Of a stretch of DNA of 64,000 bases, positions 55,502 through 64,000 are shown piece after piece. The translations under genes and the position numbers were made by a program. Under the pieces are notes generated by a model. The model saw nothing but the letters and a program-made list of their open reading frames with translations. It was not told the origin of the DNA and searched no databases. The stretch is from Neostapfia colusana (lineage: Eukaryota; Streptophyta; Magnoliopsida; Poales; Poaceae). The DNA lies in assembly GCA_030760725.1 (NCBI GenBank), contig JASWHV010000018.1, positions 19,500,273 through 19,564,272 of the forward strand. The letters run 5' to 3'. Position 1 is the first letter of the stretch; each line of letters begins with the position of its first letter.

Positions 55502-56267
55502 CATGCTCACAAGTGCTTTTAATCATAAAGAATTAATCAAGTAATCAACTCACATGTTGAGTTTTTATGTTCAAATAAAAAAATGAGAAAAGATCAAGAG
55601 AATATGCATGCATCACAATTCTTCTTCTGAGATGGCTTATCATTGCACTTAGATATGAACTTGAAAGGAGTTGTGTATGACTAAAACCATGTCCTTAAGC
55701 TTCTGACTGTCAAATGACATAGGCATGGCTTGGTTGGTTAGAATAAGGCTGATGCTGAATCTCTTGCAAATGTCATAAGATCAAAATTTGTGCTTTAAAT
55801 GATAAATAAAATGCAGCAACAAGTGTCATGCTTTCAGGTCTTCAAATAGTTAAGTTTGTGAGATCATGACTTGCTTAAATTGAAAATTACACTTGATCTC
55901 TAGCATAGCTTACACTACTTTATGTATCTCATTGATTTGATAGTGTAAGTTACTTGATAGTATGATTTGGATGAGCTTTGTTTTATATGTATATGTTATA
56001 ATGTGCTCATAACAAATTAAAATTTCTCTTTTGTACCTTGCTGAATACATTGTCAAAGGGGGAGAAATTGATCACACATTGCACACATTCACAAGTGTTT
56101 TGGCAAGATTCTTCTCAGCGGGAGAATTTTTGGTATTTTTTGTTTTTCTTCTCATTTTATTTCTGATTTACAAAGGGGGAGAAATTGTTTTTAAAACTTT
56201 TCATGTGAATAAGTCAATGTTCGGATTTTAAGTGGTGTTGCCAATGCATTCATCAAGGGGGAGATTG
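55502..56267 (+). mobile_element. Ty1/copia 3' internal region, non-coding
   Basis: AT-rich, with no protein recognised. It ends with the copia-style polypurine tract AAGGGGGAGATTG at 56255-56267. Two earlier polypurine-like copies are AAAGGGGGAGAAATTG at 56055-56070 and AAAGGGGGAGAAATTG at about 56173-56187. Gag-pol is absent because the region joins a truncated C4 at 55501. Plus orientation follows from the polypurine tract. Confidence 0.7.
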
Positions 56268-57271
56268 TGAGACCTATGTGTGCTGAATACATTGGCTTTG
56301 ACGATAAAAGTTTTGAATACTACCGAAACACGTTTTTAATAAGGTCCAACTCTAGGTCCGAGCACCTGCAAGGTCCGACGATAGGTCCGACGTAAGGTCT
56401 GACTTGCTTTGTCTAGGTCTGACTTATTTTGGCTAGGTCTGACTTGTTTTTGCTAGCTCCGGTGCTAGGTATGACTAGCTTTGGTAAGTTCCGTGCTAGG
56501 TCCGACTAAGATTTAGTAAGCTCCGGTGCTAGGTCCGACTAGCTTTGGTAAGCTCCGGTTCAAGGTCCGGTTAGCTTTGGTAAGGTTCGGAGCTTGATTG
56601 CAATGGTTCTGCTTTTAACTTGCAATGTTTCGAACTTTCTTTACTCTTATGGAAAGTTTGCTTAGTATTATTTTACTAAGTTTTTGGTGTGTTTTGGTGG
56701 TTATGGCTGATATCATTTTGCTATGGTTTACAACATGCTTATGTGAGGTGCTCACGTAAGATGTTGTAGTTTCGGAACTAACGAGAGTCAAGTCGAGGAC
56801 TTGTGCTCAGAAGTATTGGTTGTTTATTCATGTGTAGGTATTTCTTGAGTTCAAGACATGGCTGGTGACGGGATCCATTGAACTAGTCTTAGGGATAAGA
56901 TGAGGTTCAACAACCATGTTCGGGAGGAATTGTGGTTGAGTTGATCGGGAGGTTGCGCAGTATGTTTGAATCAAGAACAATGCATATGAAGGTATCTTGG
57001 ACGTCGTTGGAAGATGTTTGCACGTGTGCAAGGAGTGCATGGACGTGGCTGCATGGTTCCAAGGCGTGATGAAGAGATGTGGACGTAAATAATTGGTCAG
57101 AAAGGTCCAACCGACTAGGTTATGGACGCAGGCTGCGGTTGAGTCGTGTTTGACTCAAATATGGAAAGTTTTGAGTTGGTTATGATAGGATTTCGTGTGG
57201 GTCACGAATTTGAGTTGTTTTAGGAATGTTTAGGACGTTAATAAGGTGTTTGGAAGTCTTAAGATTGCTTC
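56268..57271 (+). repeat. Ty1/copia 3' LTR, interrupted by CACTA
   Basis: Starts TGAGACCTATG right after the polypurine tract. 56340-56590 is built of imperfect 30-40-bp repeats with AGGTCCGACTAGCTTTGGTAA-like sequence. No LTR end is seen before the CACTA terminus at 57272, so the rest probably lies past the transposon, outside the window. Confidence 0.65.
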
Positions 57272-57640
57272 CACTACAGGGATTCGATGAACTTACGACG
57301 GCTTAGGCCGTCATAATTAAGTCATAAACCGTCGTAAGTTAGCTACTTACGACGGTATTTCTTTACTTACGATGGTATACAGCCGAGGTAATTACCGCAT
57401 CGTAAATAACCTAACTTACGACGGCTACCGTCGTAAATAAAACAACTTACGACGGCGTCGCACATCCGTCGTAAGTAACGGCCCAGGCCACGTGGTGGCC
57501 CAAGGCACGTTACTTACGACGGTTCTGGTGACCGTCGTAAGTAGCAGAAGCTAACTTATGACAGTTCTGGTGACCGTCGTAAGTAACAGAAGCTAACTTA
57601 GGACGGCTTCTGGGCAGTAGCCGTCGTAAGTTATTTTGTA
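57272..57640. repeat. CACTA left terminus and subterminal repeats
   Basis: Terminal CACTACAGGGATTC, then ACTTACGACGG and its complement CCGTCGTAAGT, many arranged as inverted pairs (for example 57415-57440, 57440-57478, 57510-57545). In En/Spm elements such repeats bind the TNPA/TNP1 protein. The binding function here is inferred. Confidence 0.9.
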
Positions 57641-57934
57641 ATTTTTTAAAAAAAACAGAAATGCACTAACCTGGCTCGATGGCCAGCTCACAGAACAAAC
57701 AGTTATAAAACAGGAGTAAACAGTCGTAAAACAGTTCATATGCATCACACCCAACACAAATTACAAACAGGCTACACACTACCCCCTCGACTACCTCCGG
57801 AGCCGAAGATATCATCTCCACGCGTCTCTCTTGGAACCGGTAGTTGTGGCAATGGAGTAGAGGCCTCCGTCGCCGAACCCTACAAAACACATGAGTAGTT
57901 ACGACGGTTTGGATTTAGACATCAATGTCTTTCT

Positions 57935-58085
57935 CTTTTTTCGCACTCTCTTCCTCTCTCTGTACTATTCATCCCCTCTTTATGTTATTCTCACTCACAC
58001 CCTCTCTCGCGCTCTCTCTCTCCCTCTATTGCAACACTCCATGTCTCCATCTCACTCTCACTCTCTCTCGCACTCCCTCTCTCCC
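57935..58085. repeat. CT-rich tract in CACTA intron
   Basis: Long CTCTCT-rich low-complexity stretch on the plus strand, inside the last intron of the CACTA gene. The GA-rich tract at 63836-63890 near the other end is its complement in composition. Apparent frames here are low complexity. Confidence 0.8.
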
Positions 58086-58187
58086 TTTTGTACCACTCTA
58101 CATCTCCCTCTATCCATATGTTAGATAACAAATACAATATTAAAGAGTTATTACCTGTACCAGAGACACCTGGGATGCGGGCTCCTG

Positions 58188-61100
58188 TGACGGGGTTGAG
58201 AGGGCCCACAGGACCTCATCGGGTGGTGCCGTGTTATGCGGCACCCAACAGCACACGGGTTGCAGAAACACACATCATATTACATAATTAGTTGCGGAAG
58301 CGTACAAGATTGTTTTACAAATAAGTATATCAGAGTAAACTACAGCGGAAGACTATCACTCTCACGACTCATATCTAAACTAGCAACAAAGAAACGGTCC
58401 AGCCCGCGGACGTTTCTTACTAGCAACACGAAGACAATCTGCAGCGGCGAGGATGCTCTTGGAGTAAGCACTCGGAGGTTCCCGAGTCTCATCGGCATCC
58501 CTTCTCATAAGCATCGAGTCAATTACCTGCAAAACAACTCGGATAGCATCCGTGAGCATAACGCTCAGCAAGACTTAACCGTCACCCTAAACATGAAACT
58601 CTAAGTGAGGTTATGAACCTAACATAGGATGGCATAAGCATAATTAAACTCGCCTAAAAGTGAATCCTTACTTTCAGTATTGATTGCAGTATTTTAAGTA
58701 ACTCTGGGCATGCCACATCGGGAGTCCACAATCAAACAAGAAACGCTTTCCCCTGATGTAAATTGCTCATGGCATAAAAGAGTCGAGTTTGCACTAGCCT
58801 ATTCATCAAGATCCAATACAAAGGTAGGATAATACTTCACATCAAGATGATTAGTTCCTTTCTCATGCAAGTTCTTACTATGTCACGACTGTGAGAACAA
58901 GTATGCTCAGTCCATTCCGCGAGCGACGGTGATTCAAATCAATAACACCCGGACTACATGACACGTACGCCCGTACTCGACGTTGCCTACAACAACCATC
59001 ACTGACGTCGTACGTGGCAGCCTTTCCCCCGTTTCACCCCCGCTGAATCGATCAAGTCGCCCCGTACAGTAGCTACTCTCATGGTGCACCTTCCGACGTG
59101 AGATGTCATGAGAATATTCCCCACATACTGCACACCGGCCGTCCGCCTGAGGCGATCCGAAAAGTCCCAACGACAGCTTCCCGAGGTACATCGGTTTACT
59201 GGGTCCCATATAGCCAGCATGAGTCCAGTACACAACTCAAACTTGTTCAACAGGGCCGCATACGGATCGGTCCTTGACCGACACGGACAGGTCTACAGCA
59301 CTCAGGCCCCTATGTCCTGCTGCTCCTACAACCTTCCGGTCTCAACTTTAACTTGCTAATTCAATTACGAACCAATCCCGTATGCCCCTGTTGTTCCTAA
59401 ATCTGCGAGTAGCATCTCACCACTCGACTTCTACTGAACTGTACTTAAGCATGGCAGTTCTACACGGTGAAAGACACCTACCCAATACTCCATGGGTCAT
59501 TTGGCTATGCAAGAGGAGTATCAAACGCTAGACCTAATGCACAGTTCAAATCTTAACCAAAGGTGAATACAAAATAAAAACTTAACAGCTGTTAAATGCA
59601 AACCGGAGCTTGCCTGTTTTGCAGGGTAGTCGTATATAACCAGTTAGTGTCCTTGCAGATCCACCCTTGACTCTCCGGAGCTTGATCCACTTCGATGAAT
59701 CACTCCTTTGAGTCCCCTTCGTTGTGGTTCCTGTTGAGATGCATATGCACATATTTTATTGAATGTAATGGAAAGAAGTTATAGAATTAATTTCTTAGTA
59801 CAGAGGTTGTGTGGAAAAGCCAAGCATGGCTTGGTTTGCCTCTGTTGTGCAAAGAACAGAAATAAACTAAATTGACCTTAAGGCCTTAGCTATACACTAA
59901 TCATTTTCCCTAATGATCATAATAGACAAGCTGAAAAGATTTGAGTGCAACTGAAGAACAAGAACTCCAATGGCCTCAAAACTTTTACAGCAGGTTCTAC
60001 ACTACCTAAGGATTTAGCTTGCCAAATTGCAGCTAATGTGGAGTCATATTGTGTCCTCCCCAATTCTCACAATATCTCTTATGTATTCCCACCTATACAC
60101 AAGTATGGAGAATAAGAATAGGGAGTTCCAGGACCCATCATGGGCTGATAATTTACATGTGAGTTCTTGATCACATGAGAGTCATCTGGTCCAAAATTCA
60201 GCCCTTTTACTTGGGTAGTTCTCCCAGAACAATTCTTTAAGCATTTGTACTCAACAGAATTAATTCTGTAGTAACGTGCATTTTCATGCCCAATTAAGTG
60301 AACTACAATTCCAAGTATGTCTCAGAGAGCTTGCCTAAATTTTCCTATGATTTTTGGAGCTATGGATTGCTCAGAACAGATTTTTGAAGTGGGAAACATT
60401 TTCTGAAAAGGTTTCTGGACTCTTTTGAACACAGTAGTTTGCATTTAGCAAATTACTACTCAAATGATCTTCAAATGAGCTGAAAATTTTCTAGTAGGTC
60501 AAAAATATTCTAAGGAATATTCTGGCAAAATTTGGGGATTTTTGGATGACCCAAACTCCCTCAATAATTCTTTTTCAGAAAAAATTCAAAGAATTTTCCA
60601 GACTACAATATTGACTTTTATACAAAGCTGAGTTCATATTTGGATAAAACTCAGAGAGATGAATCCAACCCAATTGGAATCACTCAAACTGGAGTTTTCT
60701 ACAGGGAGATATGAATTTCCAAAGATTGAACTAAGTCTGGAATTATTTTCCTATTGAAAATCCCACTGGGCCCGCTTTTTAAACCCGAGCCAATCAAATT
60801 GGGGCCACAGCGGTTCACAGGATTGTACTGTGTAGCCACAACAGATCCTCCTTTTAAACTCTTCAGACACTGACGGCTGGGACCCGCCCGCTCTTCTTCT
60901 TCCTCCCGCTGTTTTTCCCGCGCCCGCGCTGCCCCTCGCCGGCCCGACGCCGGAGCTCACCGGCTCGCCTTCTCCGGCCACTGCCCGAGCTGAGGTTTGC
61001 CGCCAGGGCGTTTATGACATCGAGGAACATATCTGCGGGGTCATCTAGGGTTGCCGGTGACCGGAAACACCCCGGCGACGTGTGGCGGTCTTTGCTGCCT

Positions 61101-62502
61101 TTCGGCACCGTGGACCAGGGTTCCTAGTCCTCTAACCAAGCGACAAACACGTGCTACAGCATCAGTGGTTGATCGCCAAGCTCGGCATGGCCCTCAAATG
61201 GCCCTGGAATGGCCGCAAACCGGACGTCACCGTGCGGCCGACCGGTTCCGCTGTTATCACGCTCGGTAGAGCTCAAAATTCGTGGTTCCCAGTTAATTTC
61301 GTGCCACGGATGCTAAAGAGGATATGACCGCCGGCTAGTCCAGCTCCTATGTGCAAAGTTTGACACGCTAAGAACGAATAGGAGTGGAGAATTTTGGATT
61401 CCCGTACCGGATGTTCAGTTTGAATCCGCCGGAGCAAAAGCTTCGAATTCGCCGGCTACGCTCCAAGATTTGCTCCAAGTTTTGGGTGAGAGCAGTAACA
61501 CAGCAGAACGCTCCTGTGGCCGTGCTTGATCGGGCTTGGAAGCTTCTGTGGAGAGCTGTCCACGTGAAGCCGACCGTCGGTTCTTTTTAGGTCGCCGCGA
61601 AATGGTTGATTGAGGGCTCGGGAACGCCGGGACTTGGTGGTTTCTGGGTCGGGGAAAGTGAGCAACGGTTGCGCCTCCGTGTTTAGCCGCTCGGAGGCAG
61701 TGGGTGCGATGGTCTCCGCCGGTTTCCCGATCGACCGAGAGCGTACGAGGGAAGAACGGCTGTGCGGCGTTCACGCGAGGGGAGGAGAACAATCGGGTCT
61801 TTGCTCAGCCGAGGGCACGATAACATCGAAGGAAACCGCCTTCGGTGGCCGCGTGTGGGGGGGGGGGGCAGCAGGAGGTGTCGGGTTCAGTTTCCCGGAG
61901 GCGCGGTGGAACCCCTCGGTGGCGCCCGAGCAGAACAGAAGCAAAGTTCATTTGCTTCATGGTTAAGTTTAAGCCTCCAGCTCACTGCCATGTGGGTCCC
62001 ATCCCACATTCTAACCCCCAAATATCTTCTCAAAGTGATCCTTTTAGTTCCCACAATTCTGAGTTTTAAAATGTGGGTTAGAATTTGAATCCTTCCAATT
62101 CAGTTTGAATTTGCTTGCCAAATTTGAATTTGGTTGAAGTTTGCAAATTCTCCTCTTTAACTCCTTTTTGAGCCCACCCTACAATTGAAAAGTTTGTGAG
62201 CAAACTTTTCCCTATAATCCCAACTATAGGGCTGCATGTTTATTCAAAGTTTTTGGTCACCCCATGTGTGAACTTTGAATTTCAAATCTGAATTTTAAAC
62301 TTTCATGCAAAGAGGCATTTAACTCCTTATTGGTCCAACACTTTTAAATAAAAAGGTGAACCTCATGTTGGATGTTCATCCATGTATTACCTTGCATGAA
62401 GAAAAGTTTTAGCAAGTCCCATTGTTCATGTCTTTGACACACATATGAACTTAAACCCTGGGTTTTTATTCATACACATTTTTGGGACTTTTACAGGGGT
62501 CA
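58188..62502 (-). mobile_element. Solo LTR D, diverged relative of family B
   Basis: About 4.3 kb. The plus strand begins TGACGGGG and ends GGGGTCA, flanked by CCTG on both sides (58184-58187 and 62503-62506); a full 5-bp duplication is not seen. It shares blocks with B LTRs in the same order: the GCGGAAGCG start region, CCCATATAGCC with CTTGTTCAACAGG near 59196-59250, and the GC-rich block at 60870-61040. It has no coding region. Confidence 0.75.
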
Positions 62503-63499
62503 CCTGGGGCGGCTGCCACGCAGGAATCGTGATTTGTTAGCCATTCTGTCAAGCTAAGGCCTATAATTGAAAAATATTAGAACATATGTATTATGAAATG
62601 TTATGAAAGTAAACTACAGTAATTAAAATTACTTACCTCCATCGCTGCCTGCATCTGGGCCATGTAGTTAGCTTGGTACTCCTGGATGGCCCTCGTCCTG
62701 TCGAGCACCTCCTGGGTCCGCATCAGCCTCTCCTGCATGGCACGGAACTCCATGTCCCTCTGCGAGAGACGGCCACTCGACAGCCCAACCGATGAAGCCT
62801 GCATCGATGAAGTGCCTCTCGCAGGTCGCGCCGACCTCGAGTCGACAACTCCATGGAAAATGGCAAACCTACAAAAGAAAAAAAAATAATAAGTAAAAGA
62901 AGGAAGATTAGAAAACCTAAATCAAAGAAACCAACTCACCGGCCATGGGCCTTCCCGCCGCCGCTTGCATACACGGCTTGAGGGTCGATTGGCGCGTTTT
63001 CCCAATCGTACCCTTCACCGTGTATTTTGATGACTTCATGCCTGTACTTTTCCTAAAAACATAGAAATGGTGTTAGTGTGTCAATAATAATATTAGTTAT
63101 AATTAAATTGAATAATTCCGTAAACCTACCAATCGATCGGTCGCGACCTGACTGCACTGCCACGGGTACGACGGGTCACTTTCCCTGTGACCTCTCTTCC
63201 AAACCTGGATCGCGCTAGGCTCCTGGCCGGTCTCTCGCTCCTGTAGATGCGTGTTAGTAGGATAAATATGTTATGAACACATAAACAAATTTATAATACA
63301 CTTACCATGCGTTTAGCCAAACGCAAATGACCATCGGCGCCATAGGTGTGCTTCCCGTCGGACCCTCTGCATCCTCGAGCCCTCATGGACTTAGGTTTGA
63401 AGTGATCGCCATAGCCTGCAGTTTAATGTCAAGGAAATTATAGTTACTTTATAATTTATTTATGTCACGGACCTACATCTATTGGAAAGGATAGGTCCT

Positions 63500-63715
63500 A
63501 AACCCACCCAAGAGTGACCGAGCGGAGCGTGCTCATGACGAGACGCGTGGTCTGGATCCGAACTAAATTTTGGCAGCATAACCTCGTTGTTCTCCACTGC
63601 ACGTCCAAAAATGGTGCAGCAGAGAACAACAGGGTTATGCCGTCGAAATCTAGTCTAGATCTAAACCCGCGTCTCATCACAAGCCACGCCCCCTCGGTCA
63701 CTCCCAGGCTGTCCA
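63500..63715. repeat. Large imperfect inverted repeat (hairpin) in CACTA
   Basis: Arms of roughly 95 bases, about 63508-63600 and 63607-63705, around a loop at GTCCAAAAAT. The paired cores are GGCATAACCCTGTTGTTC-like, and the outer parts pair GAGTGACCGAG and GAGACGCG. Pairing is interrupted by mismatches. Frames reading through it on either strand are probably artefacts. Confidence 0.8.
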
Positions 63716-63724
63716 AAAAGGGAC

Positions 63725-63783
63725 AATTCCGAACCTACACGTCTCACATGCGTAACACATGTGAGACGGGCCGGTTCGAAATT
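63725..63783. repeat. Second hairpin in CACTA
   Basis: Arms 63725-63750 and 63758-63783 around the loop CGTAACA. The inner 13 bases (ACGTCTCACATG side) are almost perfectly paired, including GTCTCACATG / CATGTGAGAC. It is adjacent to the larger inverted repeat. Confidence 0.85.
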
Positions 63784-63892
63784 GGTGACGCATGTTGTAT
63801 AGGTTTACATCAATCTTTCATTTTTGAGTCATTTAAAAGAGAGAGAGAAAAGAATGAGAGAGAAGGAAAGAACGAGAGAGAGACAAAGAGGT

Positions 63893-64000
63893 GAGTCAGC
63901 CGTCCTAAGTTATGCCCCGCTGGGGCCTGCCATTATCTTACGACGCCTTTAGGGTTAGTCGTCGTACGTTATGCCCCGTCGTAAGTGGGTCAAAGATGAA
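63893..64000. repeat. CACTA right subterminal region, cut by the window end
   Basis: Carries CTTACGACG, GTCGTCGTACG and CGTCGTAAGT, matching the left subterminal repeats. The terminal CACTA/TAGTG motif itself is not in the window. Confidence 0.8.

Larger units (their letters stand above)
57772..63416 (-). pseudogene. CACTA TNP1-like (Ptta/En/Spm) gene, exon broken by LTR
   Basis: Minus-strand exons with GT-AG borders: 63416-63306, 63240-63130, 63052-62940, 62868-62637, a penultimate exon split as 62512-62503 and 58187-58155 by solo LTR D, and 57879-57772 ending in TAG. Frames join in phase. Segments read HFKPKSMRARGCRGSDGKHT, AIQVWKRGHRESDP, ENAPIDPQAVYASGGGKAHG and MQERLMRTQEVLDRTRAIQE (coiled-coil-like). 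This matches plant Ptta/En/Spm transposase-associated proteins. 5' exons upstream of 63416 were not resolved. The splice model is my reading, not tested. Confidence 0.75.
57272..64000 (-). mobile_element. CACTA (En/Spm) DNA transposon, right end just outside window
   Basis: It begins CACTACAGGGATTC at 57272 after a TTC trinucleotide, followed by dense subterminal repeats of ACTTACGACGG in both orientations to about 57640. The last 110 bases of the window carry the same repeat family, and the final bases GATGAA resemble the inner part of the inverted terminus. Internally it has a spliced TNP1-like gene on the minus strand and a solo LTR (58188-62502). Without that LTR it is only about 2.4 kb and has no TNPD/TNP2 transposase, so it is non-autonomous. 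Confidence 0.9.

Noticed and set aside
63514..63894. 126-codon plus-strand frame and the 72-codon minus frame at 63498-63716
   Set aside because: Both read through the inverted repeat, so they are mirror products of the hairpin. I could not tie either to the CACTA exons.
1..64000. tRNA, rRNA or microRNA genes
   Set aside because: No cloverleaf with A and B boxes and no rRNA motif seen. The tRNA-like strings at 11380 and 49192 are retroelement primer sites.

Overview
This window looks like intergenic heterochromatin from a large plant genome, almost certainly a grass (Poaceae). I see no host single-copy gene and no rRNA or tRNA gene. Essentially all of it is LTR retrotransposons nested in one another, plus one CACTA DNA transposon. 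The grass call rests on GC-rich Tat-type gypsy elements, Tekay/Del-type chromoviruses, a Ptta/En/Spm-type CACTA gene and very long LTRs. Species and subfamily cannot be read from it. Family letters A-D and element names C1-C4 are mine.

Families. A: Ty3/gypsy chromovirus, LTR about 3.0 kb (TGTGACACCC...GGGCGTCACA), primer site for initiator Met-tRNA. B: Ty3/gypsy chromovirus, LTR about 4.1 kb (TGTAAGGGCC...GGTCGTGTCA), same primer type. C: Ty3/gypsy non-chromovirus (Tat-like), LTR about 1.1-1.3 kb (TGTCGGTACC...CACTTCGACA), with a different primer site. D: a diverged B-like solo LTR. There is also a Ty1/copia 3' end.

Layout. 1-15750: an A LTR split by a complete B element (1037-15558), which itself carries a solo C LTR (1246-2359). 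15751-20933: C2, a gag-bearing element whose pol is deleted, with a solo C LTR inside it. 20934-33540: C3, the only C copy here with reverse transcriptase; C1 (23204-30473) is inserted between its gag and protease. 33542-34634 and 52225-55501: C4, split by the A element (34642-52224). A in turn holds a solo B LTR (43388-47432) and an inverted solo A LTR (38281-40770). 55502-57271: Ty1/copia 3' end. 57272-64000: a CACTA transposon with a TNP1-like gene, broken by solo LTR D (58188-62502). Most insertions are proven by target-site duplications: GAAAT, GTGCC, GTTGC, GGCCC, TTTAC, TTCTC. The deepest nest has five levels: C3 > C2 > A LTR > B > solo C LTR.

How the parts work together. The autonomous logic is gag, protease, RT, RNase H, integrase, then a chromodomain in A and B. 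Every copy in the window is now broken by stops, frameshifts, deletions or insertions. C1, C2 and C4 lack most of pol and would have depended on RT and integrase from other copies. The most striking non-coding signal is a tandem array of G-box (CACGTG) sites about 55 bp apart, upstream of the TATA box. It occurs in the LTRs of two unrelated families, A and C, embedded in the same surrounding motif order.
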